A DNA stretch of 64,000 nucleotides from Promerops cafer. Taxonomy: Eukaryota; Chordata; Aves; Passeriformes; Nectariniidae. The notes beneath the pieces are model-generated. The model saw nothing but the letters and a program-made list of their open reading frames with translations. It was not told the origin of the DNA and did no database searches. The stretch is from NCBI GenBank assembly GCA_013398275.1, contig VZSE01008982.1, positions 583,672-647,671 on the forward strand, in the 5' to 3' direction. Positions 25,601-36,965 of the stretch are shown one piece after another. Numbering within the stretch: the first letter of the stretch is position 1; each line of letters starts with the position of its first letter. The translations under genes and the position numbers were made by a program.

Positions 25601-25980
25601 GTACTGTAACCTACATTAGGATTTTCCAGTTGTGCTCTTTATTTCTTTCCTCTGATGTTTTCTGTCTGTCTTACTGAATTAGGGTTGGGTGAGACCTTCT
25701 CACTGGAGCATAAAGTCATGCAAAAGTACTTCTAAGTCTGTTGTAGGAACAAGGAGAAAGATTTGCATGTGAGTGGAAGTTTTGAAGACCCTTTTGGACT
25801 CTGGAAGAATAACAAAATCTTGGTAAGCCTTAAGGGAAGCTGACGAGCATCTTGGAAGAGCACTGATTTCATCTTTTAGCTTGATGCCTATGTATTTGGG
25901 AAAAGTTTCAAAGGTGAATTTTGTGATTTTTTGATGTGTCTGCTTGAGACTTGAGGAAGGAAGAAAGGTCCAATTTTCAG
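22614..25980. other. Unique non-coding stretch, AT-rich in places
   Basis: No gene or recognisable repeat. A 7-bp perfect inverted repeat, ATGATAC (24578-24584) and GTATCAT (24592-24598), lies in a strongly AT-rich interval (24540-24900). Around 25290-25430 the sequence is CpG-free with homeodomain-like TAATCAATTA, but nothing more can be said. Confidence 0.6.
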
Positions 25981-26078
25981 TCTGTCACAGAATTCCTGTG
26001 TGATTTAGGATTAGCCATTCAGTGTCTATGTCCCAGACCCTTAGCCATAAAGCAGAAATACTATTATTTTATTATTGT
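25981..26078 (+). mobile_element. MIR-like ancient SINE relic
   Basis: TCTGTCAC, CCTGTGTGATTTAGG, CCATTCAGTGTCTATG, CAGACCC and AAGCAGAAATACTATTATT occur in order. They parallel the MIR blocks CTCTGCCAC, CTGTGTGACCTTGGG, CACTTAACCTCTCTGTG, CAGTTTCC and GTAAAATGGGGATAATAA. The alignment is by eye and heavily diverged, as expected for an element older than birds. Confidence 0.4.
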
Positions 26079-26875
26079 GCAATTTTGTTGTCAATGCCAT
26101 GAGATCAGGTCTAGCTCTTACTAAAATTTCTACAGCTCATAGCACACCAAATTCACAGCACATTCATTTCCACATAGCCTTGGTCTTTCCCATGATATTT
26201 ATAAATAGCTGGTAAACATAGAGAGGAAGAAGGCTTGACACCTCTTGTAAACTGAAATTCGGGATTCAGATGTTGAGTTGAGTCCCTGGAGCAGAAGCCT
26301 TTAGCATGCTTTCAGGTCTGCTCTGCACTTTCTGAATTTTTAATTCAAACTCTTTAATCCAAGCCCTGACTGATGCAAAGATATGTAGAATCTAAGGACA
26401 TCTGGTTAACAGCTATCAGCATAAGAGACAAAGATAACAGACAAAGATAAGAGGCAGGAAAAATAATAAATTAAACACCTAAATACACAAGCCCTAAGGA
26501 AAACATGATAATAGACACCAGCAAAAGATTGAGCCTCCAGGTCATTAGCTGAGGAGCCATTGAGCAAATGACTAAAGCCTTTAGAGGGCTCAACCAGAAT
26601 TTTGTAGCTGATCAAGAAGGGAGGAAATCAGTTTCCCACATGCACCACAGGAAAAAGAAAACTGATAATGGGATAGTTGGTGAGACTTGTAGGGCTGTGT
26701 AAAGCTGCTTATAGAGTGCTTTGAGGGAATCTTGAGGACACGTGGAAATTATCATGGGACATTTAGAGGAAGGGCTAACTCTGAGAAAGGGAGGGATCAA
26801 AGTGGATTGGGGTAGAACAAGCATGGCAAATTGAGAACTGCAGTCTGTTCTTCTCATTAAATCTTATTCCCGGTT
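26079..26875. other. Unique non-coding stretch, no gene seen
   Basis: No coding frame or repeat I can support before the CR1 element that begins at its right edge. Confidence 0.6.
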
Positions 26876-27725
26876 TCATACAATCACAGAATAATTTGGG
26901 TTGGAAGAGACCTGTAAAAATCATCTAGTCCAACTCTCCTGCCACAGACTGGCACACTTTCCACTAGATCAGGTTGCTAAAACCCCTGTCAAACTTGGCC
27001 TTGAATGTTTCTAGGGATATGTCTCCTGGCAACCTGATCTAGTGTTTTAACAGCCCCATTGCAAAAAATTTCTTCTTATAACTAATCTGAGTCTGCCCTT
27101 TTTTAGTTTAAAGCCTTTCCCCCTTTTTCTATCACAACAGGCCCTGCTAAAAACTCTGCCCCCATCTTTTTTATAAACCCCCTTTAGGCACTGGAAGGTG
27201 AAACAAGGTATCCCCAGAGACCTCAGACAGTCTCCCTATGAGAGGTGTTCCAGCCCTCTGATCACCTGCATGTCCCTCCTCTTGACCTGCTCCACCAGGT
27301 GCTGTGGACCCCAGAAGTGGATGCATCACTGCAGGTGGGGTCTGAGCAGAGCAGAGCAGAGGGGCAGAATGCCCTCCCTCACCTGCTGCCCACAGTGCTC
27401 TGGATTTGTTTCTGGGCTGAGTGCACATCCCCAGCTCATATCCAGCCTCTCATTCACCAGCACCTCCAGTTCCTTCTGGGCAGGGCTGCTCTGTTCACCC
27501 CCCAGCCTGGATTGATACTGGGGACTGCCTGGACCCAGGCACAGCACCTTGTACTTGGTCTTGTTAAATCCCAGGAAGTTCTCATGGAGCCACTTCTCCA
27601 GCTTGTCCAGGTCCCTCTGGATGGCATCCTGTCCCTCAGGTGTGTCAATGGCACCTGTCAGCTTGGTGGCATCTTCAAATTTACTGAGCGTGTAACCTCA
27701 CTTTCCATGTGACTCACATATGAAC
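26876..27725 (-). mobile_element. CR1 LINE fragment, minus strand (~850 bp)
   Basis: The plus strand begins ACAATCACAGAATAATTTGG and GTTGGAAGAGACCTG, the reverse complement of the CR1 3' end. It continues through the stereotyped CR1 text CTTCTGGGCAGGGCTGCTCT, AGCTTGTCCAGGTCCCTCTG and GTCAGCTTGGTGGCATCTTC. The element therefore covers the 3' untranslated region and the end of ORF2, read leftward. Open frames on both strands inside it are broken relics. The right edge is placed where the similarity ends near CCATGTGACTCAC. Confidence 0.95.
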
Positions 27726-28665
27726 TTCAAGCTGAACTGAGCAGCTAACACCTGAAAAGACCCAAGCTTACAGCTGGTGGCAGAGTAAGGAACCTGGGGT
27801 TTGCACTGAGGTACTAGAGATTTAAAAGTGTGTGTGTCCATTAGTAAACCTCAGACTTTGTTATCTGAAAAGGAGAAACAGGATAAAGATCTCTGTGTTT
27901 CTCATGACTGTGTGAGTGCTGTTGGTTTCTGTGGTTAAAATCCTGCTCTTTGTCATCATGCCTGGCCTCTTATCTGCTCAGTGTAGGTTGACATCTTTGA
28001 CACCTGCTCATCCTTGTTACTTCCTGGACCTACAGGCTGCAATAGCAGCAGCCTCACCTATGGATGGCCAAGTCTGAAATCTCTGGATCCCTCAGTCCAA
28101 TGGCTGTGGCATTCCCATCACAAGACAAATCCAGAGTGCAAAGGTTGCTGTTACCCTAACAAAAAGTTATACCATCAGCCTTTATTTCAAACATGGGTTT
28201 CAGTAGGGGAAAGCCTGTGTTTGGAAATCTGGATCTGGCCCTGAAGCAGACAGGGTAGTGCCTCAGGGCTTCCTCAGCCAAACATGGTGATGGTCTGACA
28301 ACAGAGACATAAAGTACAGGTCTGTCTCCCCTTGAAGGGAGAGGTGTCAAGAGTGAAGAATAAAAACTGAGCAGGGGCTTATGTTTTCTCACTGTCAAAA
28401 ATGATTTTAATTTGCAATAGAATAAATCTATTTTCCACAAGACATGTCTGTTCTGCCCATGATGGTAACTGCTGAGGGATAGCCTTGTCTTTATCTCTAC
28501 CCAAGACTTTTTCCATCCTATTTTCTTCATCTGGCCTGTTGAGGAGGGGGAGTGAGAGAGTGGCTGGGTGGGCAGCTGGCAGCTGGCCATGGTCAGCCTA
28601 CCACAACTGTGTTATGGTATAGTGTTACAGAGATCTCTGGTTAGAGAGTAGTGGCTTGCACAAGA
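27726..28665. other. Unique non-coding stretch, no gene seen
   Basis: A 144-codon frame on the minus strand at 28156-28590 has no recognisable domain and no splice context. Nothing else is supported. Confidence 0.55.
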
Positions 28666-28740
28666 TTCTGTAACTGTTTGATCTTAGGCACATCATTTCC
28701 TGCCCACAGATATGCATTTCTGCATCTAGAAGAGGTCCTG
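28666..28740 (+). mobile_element. MIR-like ancient SINE relic
   Basis: TCTGTAACTGTTTGATCTTAGG, GCACATCATTTCCTG and ATTTCTGCATCTAGAAGAGG are ordered like the MIR core (GCTGTGTGACCTTGGGCAAG, TCACTTAACCT, then TTTCCTCATCTGTAAAATGG). Diverged; by-eye assignment. Confidence 0.42.
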
Positions 28741-31104
28741 GTAGACCTGAACTACTTTAGGTAGTGTTTGAAGATATGCTGCTGAAAATGGTTATGCAAA
28801 AATAGGATACTAAGGATATTAGTTCTTTAACAGCACAGATTTTGGTTCTGGCTCAGAGCAGAATGATGGAGACACATGAATAAATGAAGAAGTGTTGTTC
28901 TGAACTTTCATGTTTCTGAGTGCTGAATTTAGGCCAGCAGTAAGATCAGGGCCTGTTTATATAAGTGTCACATGCCTTTGTCCAGTGAAATGAGTTAAAC
29001 CAAACAAACCTAATTGTGCATGAGTAATTACACCTCAGTAGGACTCAAGCCACACATCTGACATGAGTGAGGTGGTTTTCATAGCCAGTGGAGTGGGAGT
29101 CACCTTGAGGTCATCTTGCTGGTTTAGAGGAAGTGCTTGATTAGTGTTTGATTAGCATGGGGTGTTTGGCTATATGTACTGAGTATCTCTTCCTAAAGGG
29201 ATGGAATACTCATGCAGAGCTGAAAGAATAGCATACTTTCAGGAGAATGAGACTAGCAATATTTTCTTTTAATAAAAGAGCAGAGAAATACAAAGCATAT
29301 TTTCCTAACACCAGGTGTTACAGAAAGTTTGGCACAAAATTGTCTTCCTTGGCACTATGTTTAACATTACGGAACTGGAATTATGTGTTTTGTTAGCAGT
29401 GCAAACATCACGCTGATCATTTCCAGATTGTTATAGTAATCATATGAAAGCATTAAAAAAAGTTGGGTTTGCCTTTTTGTTTTTTGGTTTTTTTTTTTAT
29501 TACTGCCTTCCCCTCCAGCTAATTGCAGTCTCTTCCTTGCCTACACATACTTTCAGGCTCCAGCCCCTTGCTAACAATCCTACTTTTTAGATTAGATGTA
29601 GCACTCTTCTCTGTGCACAGAAGATGTGTCTTTTTGATTTGAGATGACCTTGTTCCTGTTTCATTAATTTCATACATCAAATTAGAAGGCACCACATGCA
29701 GTTGGATGAACTCTGGTCAGGTGAAATACAATAAATCTCATAGACTTTTTCTAGCTATAATTTGACTTTTGGAAGCACATACACCATCACAGAGTAAACA
29801 GAAAAGTCAAATTACTTACTCTGCTGCAAACATGTTCCATCACCTTGAATCTGTTGTTACATTTCACCCTCCCAGCTTTTTTGAGTCAGTAAAATGTTTA
29901 TGGCTCTTACCAGGTCTGTCTTATAGAAAAGCATGAACAAGATTCTTTGAGATAATTTAAATACAGTAGCATTATGAAATCATCATTATAGAATAGTCTG
30001 AACAATTCCTGCACAGAAAAATTGTTAAGACTGTAAGTGTAATAAAACAAATCCCTGGATGCGAGAATATAGGCTGTAAATAGTACACATCTTAATGACA
30101 GTAAACAGTGAATCCAAACATTTTGGGTTCACAGGTTTTATACATTTTTAATTAATCTTTCTCTCCTTCTCCTGAAATTCTCCTTACTAGAGCTCACATT
30201 GAGTGTTTCCTCAAACAATTTTATCTTATCATAGCGAGACCAGGTGCTAGAGGGTGCTCCCTTTGGAGCAGCAGTGAGTGGTCTGTGGCTTTCTCACAGG
30301 GCTTAGCTCCCCAGCCTCTTCTTTAACAGAGAAACCCCTTCAGGTATGAAGAAATTGACCAAAAAAAAAAAATTTCCACAAGTTGCATTAAAAAGCTTCT
30401 GCTGCTACTTAATAAAGATGGAAAAGTGGATTCTCAGAACTTTCAGCTTTTTCCCCCCAAGAGGGACACTCCCATTCTTTCTAATTTAAGTGGAAAAAGT
30501 CAAAAAATTCAGGAGCTGAGTGCAGAGGACTGGCATCAGGGAAACTTCTGCAACAGGGAAACAAATTAGAAGTGTCTACACAAACCATAAAGAGAGGAAC
30601 CTCAGAAAAGAGGAGGAACACCTTCTCCAGAGATCATGGAGAAGATCTCATGCCATGTTCTCTTTGTTGACACTCTTGTCTGAAACCTAAGACACAATTT
30701 TTTTTACAAAAAAAGCCAGAACACAAGCAGGCAGACAATCTTTCACCTTCATGGTAGCTTAGGACATTTAAAGTCACAACCATTCCAGTGCAAGCTTCAA
30801 GAAATCAACAAAGTTTAACTGCCTCACAGGCCAGCAAACAACAGCCTTAAGGCCTTCTCCTCTAAGAGATATTAGTCAATGTGGTTTTTTCTCTTTTTTA
30901 TTCCTAAGGTAGCAGACCCTTTGCCCAGGAAACAGCAGGCACCTGAATATTTGCTTCTGTCTGTAGGCTAGGACTGCCTGAAGGTAGTTAGACTGGAACT
31001 TTCTTTTCTTACAGACACAACAGCTTTGAGAGGTTTTTAAGGAAGTAATAACTCCTTCACACTCTGGAAGAAAATGCTTTGTAGTGTAGGGTAAGAGAGG
31101 GAAT
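28741..31104. other. Unique non-coding stretch, no gene seen
   Basis: AT-rich, with T-rich runs near 29475-29501 and an A12 run near 30361-30372. No coding or repeat signal I can support. Confidence 0.65.
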
Positions 31105-31591
31105 TTGCACAGAATCGCTGAGATTGAAAGAGACCTGTAAACATGTAGCTCAACCTCACCTTTCTCAAACCAGGGTCAGCACACACAGGCTTGCTTGGGC
31201 ATATGTCCAGAGGTGTTTCAAGTGTCTCCAAGGGTGCAGACTCCATAACCACTCTGGTAAAGCTGTTCCAGGGTGTGATCACCCTCACAATGAAAAAGTG
31301 TTTTCTTTCTTATGTTTAAATGGTATTTCCTGCATTTCATTTCAGTTTGGGCCCATTGCCTCTTGCCTCATCGCTGGGCACTACTGAAAAGGATCTGTAT
31401 TGCACATATTTATACACATGGATAATTTTCCCCCCTGAGCCTTCTTTCCCAGACTCTCCTTGTATGTCATATGCTCCAGGAACCATCTTGATGGACATTC
31501 TCTGGACCTGCTCCAGTGTTTACATATCTCCTCTACTGGGCAGCCTTGCACTGGACACAGAATTCCTGATGGGCTGAGTAGAGGGGAAGAA

Positions 31592-31831
31592 TCACCTGCC
31601 TTGCCTTGCTTGGACTTGAAGAACTTCACATTTCCCTTTGCTGTATTTGATGAGGTTCCCAGTCGTATCTTCAGCCTCACTGGATCCGTCTGAAGGCAAT
31701 GCAACCCTCTGGACTATCAGTCTCTCTTCCCCTATCTGTACCATCTTTGTACCAAACTTGCAAAGGGCACATTCTGTCCCATCATCCAGGTAATTAATAA
31801 AGATGTTGAACTCTACTGGCCTCTGTATCAA
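31592..31831 (-). pseudogene. CR1 ORF2 reverse-transcriptase relic, C-terminal part
   Basis: The minus-strand frame opens with a block like PVEFNIFINYLDDGTEC and then KFGTKMVQIGEE, followed later by KYSKGKCEVLQV. In functional CR1 the middle block carries the FADD catalytic motif; here the corresponding residues read FGTK, so the active-site aspartates are gone. About 120 bases of frame-broken sequence separate it from the N-terminal relic. This is a dead fragment of the same CR1 insertion. Confidence 0.85.
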
Positions 31832-31952
31832 TTCCTCAGGCTACTTCAGTAGTGACTGGCCTCCAGCTTGCTGTTGTGCCACTGGCCACGACACCTTGCA
31901 CACGGCAGTTCAGCCAGTTTTCAGTCCACCTCCCTGTCTATTTATCTACTCC

Positions 31953-32200
31953 TTACTTGACCAGTTTGTCTATGAGGACATTACAAAAGACAGCATTGAA
32001 ACCTTTGCTAGAGTCAAGGTAAACAACATCCACTGCTCCAGCCATCTCCTTATAGAAAGATATTAGCTTGATTATACATGACTTCCCCTTCAAAAATGCA
32101 TGCTGACTACCCACAATCACATTGTGCTTCATGTGTTTGGATATAATTACCAGGAGGATTTTCTCCATCACCTTCCCATGGATTGCTTTAGCAGAATTTG
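31953..32200 (-). pseudogene. CR1 ORF2 reverse-transcriptase relic, N-terminal part
   Basis: The minus-strand frame contains GKVMEKILLVIISKHMK, then HAFLKGKSC and DVVYLDSSKGFNAV, then a LIDKL block. These are the RT blocks that in CR1 read like GKVMEQI, HGFxKGKSC and the D-x-SKAFD box. Here the SKAFD box has become SKGFN, so a catalytic-region aspartate is replaced. The open frame extends rightward to 32279 into non-CR1 sequence, so that extension and its start codon have no meaning. Stop codons follow on the left, and the rest of the domain is interrupted. Confidence 0.85.
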
Positions 32201-35200
32201 GGACTTGTAGCAGTAGGACAGGGGGTAAGGGTTTTAAACTAAAAGAGGGTAGATTAAAATTCTGACACACTGAGTCCACTTCTCCGGCTGCTCCTCACAC
32301 CATGAAGTACAACCCCTAAAACCAAGAGAAATTGCCTGTGTGGAAAAATTTTGAATGACAGCATTTTCACAGAAGAATGGAGGAGTAGGGGAGTGGGCAA
32401 AGCTCTGAGAAGCTTCACTGCTGTAGGTTTTCATTTTGTGTCCTGTACCGTGAGCCATTTTCAGTGCTTTTTTTTCATACTTAATGATCAGTCATATTGA
32501 AGCATTATTTCCTCATCTGCTTATGTTTGTGTTGTTTCATATACTGTTTATGGCATGTACGTAACTTTAGCAAGCAGGACTCTCCACTCCAAACTGGAAA
32601 TACCTAAATAAACAGTCTGTCACAGTATGCTCAGGACCCTGGTACCTCAAGAGTGGCATGTAATTTGGATTACTGCAGAGAGAAAGGGTGTCTGGTGCTT
32701 TGTAGCATGAAATACTGGTCATAATTAAAGAAGAATTTAATTTCCATTTACAGAAAGGCCATGCAGGAGCAAGCTAGGAAATGTTCAGTTAATCAGCCAT
32801 AGTTACAGAGAGACAATCAGTGGCATAGCAACCTCACCATTACCCATCAGCAGGTCCAAATCAACACATTAAGTGAGACAAAGAAAAGACTGAAAGGACA
32901 GAAAAAAATTGTGGCAGGAGAACTATGGTATGGGATGTAGTAGCTGATGAAGGATGATGATGAGGAAGCAAGAGGAAAGAGATGCTGGATTTTTTTAAAT
33001 TTTCATCACATTATGATCAAATAGAAGCACATGGAGCTGGGCTTATTAAGGAATGAGAACTGGTAAAATTGTGAATAAAACATGGTATGGAAGGAGGATT
33101 TGTGAGGGAATAATTCTGTTGGATCTGTGTCAGTTGGGAAGGCAAAATAGATCAGTTTTCTTCTCTTGTTGCAGTGGGCTTCGTATTAATTAAAAAAGAG
33201 GAGGAAAAAAAAAGAAAAGAAAAGAAAACCCTGCTGACTAACAAAGCAAATGGTCCGGACAAAGGAATCTGAAAAAGATACTTCTATCAAAAACCTCCTA
33301 TTAGACCTAAAGGACATCACAATCCAGCTCCACGGGAAAAAGAAAAATGAAATTCACCTAGAAAACTAGAGAAAGAACATGAAAATCCACGCTACCTATT
33401 GCACAAAACCTTTTGGCATTTTGCAACCTTCCCGGGAATTAACCAATCTGTACTTTTTTGTAAGGTGATTTCATCTGATTTCACTGTGGAAAAGTAGATC
33501 TAATACCAAGGAGTTTCCAAAGACTTCTAGAGAGGAGGTACATAGTCTAGCTCCTGTAAAGAAGTCAGACTATCTGTTGTGGATACAGCTCCAGTCTTTG
33601 AGCATTTGCCTGATTTTTTAAAATTGTCTCTAAATAAGTTTATTGTAATTTTTTCTTTATACTCCTTGCAGATGTAATTATTTCTTTATGCCTTATACAC
33701 AGCTGTCTTACTTTTCAAAGATGTCATTATTCTATGCTTTGGCCAGCTAAAACTTCATGGCAGTGTAAATGGATTCTAAGGGCTGACCTGCTTACAAAGG
33801 CAAGAGCACCATGTAGTGCCAGGGAAGAGCTCAGATGTTGGGGAGCAGCTGGAGATAGCACGTAAATCACTGCTCCAAAAGCAGATGGTTCTTCACATCT
33901 CAGCTAGAACTAAATCCATTGGACTAACAGCTCCTGGCTGAATTTTTGCTTTCAACTTTTTCATCCGAACTGAACAGTCCAAACATCTGTCTGTCACATC
34001 AGCATCCTGAACTGGAAGATGAGAGCAGAGCAATGATCAGAAGCTCTTACGCTGTGCCTGATGGAAGTAAGAAAACCAGGTAAGCAGAAAGGCTGAGGTT
34101 CATCCTCATGTTTGATCAGTGGAGCTGACTGCTCACCTTTTGAAGTATCTAGATATAAACTAGGTATGTATGCTAGTGAGAAATTGATCATACTGGTTAC
34201 AAATGTACTTAATCAGATGAACATATCTAACTTTTATTTCATGAATACTATTGAAAATAACTAGATGTTATAAAAAATTCCCATTAAACTATCAAAAGCT
34301 TTCTGGGAAGTACCTAAGAAGTACCATGGCATTTTTTAAGGAGACATCTGATTAGTCTTTTCTGGGAAACAGCTGCACTTAACAGTACCACAAACATATA
34401 AAATACATCTGTTACATCCCCAGATAGTCCACTTCTGCTGTAAGAGGAAAAATACCTCCACACTGAATCCATGCTTCTGCTTCATAGGTTTATGGAAGTT
34501 TCATACCCAAGGATTGGTCAGGCAAGACATGAGGGGAAAGTAGCAAGAATATTTGGCTCAAATTATGTAACAGCAGGTATGTGAGAAGCTTAATAGGATT
34601 AAGAAATGTGGATAAAGAGGGGACAGGGGAGGAGAAATACAGTGAGCAAGACAAATGGTAGAGTCATCACTCACTCTGAGCCAACTAGGTTGATCATCAG
34701 TTCTGTCCTTGTCCCTGCTGAGAGATTTAAATAGAATGTTAACTCCGGCCTCACAAAGCTTTGGCTTCTGTCAGGGAAGCCCAGCTGACTGCAACCACCT
34801 GAGATTCCTCCCCCTGGCTGCACTGATTTTAGTTCATTGCTCATCTGGCTTTTACATTAGTCCTTTGATTCATTCAGACTATCCTCAGGTGGAAGCTGGA
34901 GGGTATCTGGATAATGGTAGTCAAAGGCTGAGCCTTCAAGCTCTGCTAATTGGTGGTAGAGCTGGGAAGGTTATGCTGCTAAGCCTTACTTGGCCTTGTC
35001 CATAGTGCATCTAATGCAGTGATCATGGTGTAATACAGTGGAAAACTTTCTATGAGGCTTAGGTAGTGCAGTGTATACCTTGGTCCAGAAACCAGCTGGG
35101 ATTGATTTGGTTCTGAGTGTACTTATGCAAGAAATTATGAGGAACCTTATATTCCAGTTGTGATAGAAATCCCACAAAAATGTTTACCGGGAAATTTTCA

Positions 35201-35620
35201 ACAACTTTCTTTTCCCTAGACATTTTTTTTTCTTTTTAATTTTGATCAGAAATATCTAAGTTCATAAGCTTGAAGGAATGTGCAAGACCTTCCCTTATTG
35301 CTTGAAATCTGCCAAAGATGGAGTAAAATGTAAACTGTAACGGAAAGTTGGCTGATATACAAAAGAGAAATTACCTGAAGCTTAATAAAGCTTGGTTGAA
35401 ACTAACAGAAGAAATTAAATAGCTTGCTTTAGACTGATGGAAACATAGATAACATTGTGGCAAGATGAACATGCAGATACCTGCCTGGTGATCTATGTGA
35501 CACCTAGGCAGGGAATCACTGGCATAAACATGAATGACGGTAGATCAATTTTTCTGGACAAAAAAAAAATATAGGACAAAACCCCAAGGAGACCTATCAA
35601 GACACTTGAATGCCAGTCAG
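32201..35620. other. Unique non-coding stretch, no gene seen
   Basis: No coding signal. A purine-only A/G tract at 33191-33229, ending in AAAAG units, is the only simple repeat of note. Short frames at 33994-34191 and 34709-35005 show no domain. Confidence 0.65.
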
Positions 35621-35666
35621 AGGGAAGGGAAGGGAAGGGAAGGGAAGGGAAGGGAAGGGAAGGGAA
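35621..35666. repeat. (AGGGA)n pentanucleotide microsatellite
   Basis: About nine perfect units of AGGGA with no interruptions, so likely length-polymorphic. The minus strand reads TCCCT. It lies about 160 bp left of the LTR insertion. Confidence 0.97.
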
Positions 35667-35823
35667 TCAGTCCAGATAACCTCCCTAGTTGCTGGGAACA
35701 TGACTTCGCTGGTGCTGCCACACCAAGAGGCTGAGGGACAGTGGTGGTTCTGTCATCACAGGGTGCTGGTGTGCAAATGTGCCAGCAGGGCTTGCGCTGG
35801 AACTGCACATGTTCTCATGGTGT

Positions 35824-35828
35824 GCATG
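35824..35828. repeat. Left target-site duplication GCATG
   Basis: GCATG directly precedes the LTR start TGTCTCGG, and an identical GCATG follows the LTR end at 36961-36965. Confidence 0.85.
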
Positions 35829-35962
35829 TGTCTCGGTTTGGGAGGAAGTGAGTTTTTGGGAAGTTTTAGTTAAACCAATCAGTGGTCAGATTTGAATATT
35901 GACACCTGGTGTGACCACTGAAGACGTGAGTCACCTCTGCAGACACACGGGGTTAAAAGCAG

Positions 35963-36436
35963 NNNNNNNNNNNNNNNNNNNNNNNNNNNNNNNNNNNNNN
36001 NNNNNNNNNNNNNNNNNNNNNNNNNNNNNNNNNNNNNNNNNNNNNNNNNNNNNNNNNNNNNNNNNNNNNNNNNNNNNNNNNNNNNNNNNNNNNNNNNNNN
36101 NNNNNNNNNNNNNNNNNNNNNNNNNNNNNNNNNNNNNNNNNNNNNNNNNNNNNNNNNNNNNNNNNNNNNNNNNNNNNNNNNNNNNNNNNNNNNNNNNNNN
36201 NNNNNNNNNNNNNNNNNNNNNNNNNNNNNNNNNNNNNNNNNNNNNNNNNNNNNNNNNNNNNNNNNNNNNNNNNNNNNNNNNNNNNNNNNNNNNNNNNNNN
36301 NNNNNNNNNNNNNNNNNNNNNNNNNNNNNNNNNNNNNNNNNNNNNNNNNNNNNNNNNNNNNNNNNNNNNNNNNNNNNNNNNNNNNNNNNNNNNNNNNNNN
36401 NNNNNNNNNNNNNNNNNNNNNNNNNNNNNNNNNNNN
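35963..36436. other. Assembly gap (474 N)
   Basis: A run of N that begins just after GGGGTTAAAAGCAG inside the LTR. Open frames that appear to cross it are artefacts of undetermined codons. Confidence 1.
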
Positions 36437-36770
36437 TGTCCCAAAAATGAGACACAGTTGTTTCTTGGCACTTGGCAAAGCATCCTTGAAGAGCCCTGTG
36501 AGCAGTTTTGGTCCATGGACGGTGGTGAGAGCACTGTACATGGAAGGAGCATGTCATGATGGCAGATTTTCTCCAGGCAGTGCCATGTGTGACATGGAAA
36601 CATGGGAGGTTTCAACAGTGCTTTGTGGGGAGGACTGTGGTACAAGAGAGACTCCTCTCTCCCTTGCTAGACTGAGAATTGATTATCAGAGTGGTGGTAA
36701 CTTGATCAGGAGTCCAAGATTTTTGTCTCACTGTGCTTTGGTGAAATTGAGTGGGAGGAGGAGGAATGGT

Positions 36771-36829
36771 TTAAAAGGTTTTCATTCTGTTTCCTGTGTG
36801 TTTCTGATTTTAGTTTGTAGTTTAATAAA
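36771..36829 (+). promoter_or_regulatory. LTR TATA-like box and polyadenylation signal
   Basis: TTAAAA at 36771-36776 and AATAAA at 36824-36829 lie 47 bases apart, followed by a GT/T-rich run. This is the compact U3/R arrangement of LTRs with a short R region. A second TTAAAA lies at 35953-35958 next to the gap; the downstream one is better placed relative to AATAAA. Activity is unknown. Confidence 0.45.
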
Positions 36830-36960
36830 GTTTTTGTTTCCTCTCTTTTTCTATGTTTGAGCCTGCTTTGCTCTGTTCCTGGTCGCATCTCACAGCAGTT
36901 AGTTAAAGAGAATACATTTTCATGGGGGCACTGGCATTGGTCCAGCGCCAAACCATGACA

Positions 36961-36965
36961 GCATG
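36961..36965. repeat. Right target-site duplication GCATG
   Basis: Immediately follows the LTR terminal ACA and matches 35824-35828 exactly. Confidence 0.85.

Larger units (their letters stand above)
31105..32200 (-). mobile_element. CR1 LINE fragment with RT relic, minus strand (~1.1 kb)
   Basis: The longest CR1 copy here. The left edge, GCACAGAATCGCTGAGATTG followed by AAAGAGACCTG, is the reverse-complemented 3' end. The right part translates on the minus strand into CR1 reverse transcriptase, listed as two relics. It is truncated at its 5' side inside the RT domain. Many stops and a damaged catalytic box make it inactive. It lies alone, without a partner gene. Confidence 0.93.
35829..36960 (+). 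mobile_element. Endogenous retroviral LTR (ERVL-like), gap inside
   Basis: Starts TGTCTCGGTTTGGG and ends AAACCATGACA. The last 11 bases are a near-perfect inverted copy of the first 11, and the ends are TG...CA. GCATG flanks both sides, a 5-bp target duplication. Near the 3' end lie a TTAAAA box (36771-36776) and AATAAA (36824-36829), which fix the plus orientation. The visible span is 1132 bases including 474 N. If the gap size is right, this is a solo LTR. If it is underestimated, a provirus could be collapsed in the gap; no gag, pol or env sequence is visible. I recognise the 3' part as a songbird-type LTR from memory; the ERVL class is inferred from the 5-bp duplication. Confidence 0.88.

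Noticed and set aside
35879..36645. Four open frames of 183-230 codons around 36 kb
   Set aside because: They exist only because the 474-N gap is read without stops; their real ends are LTR sequence.
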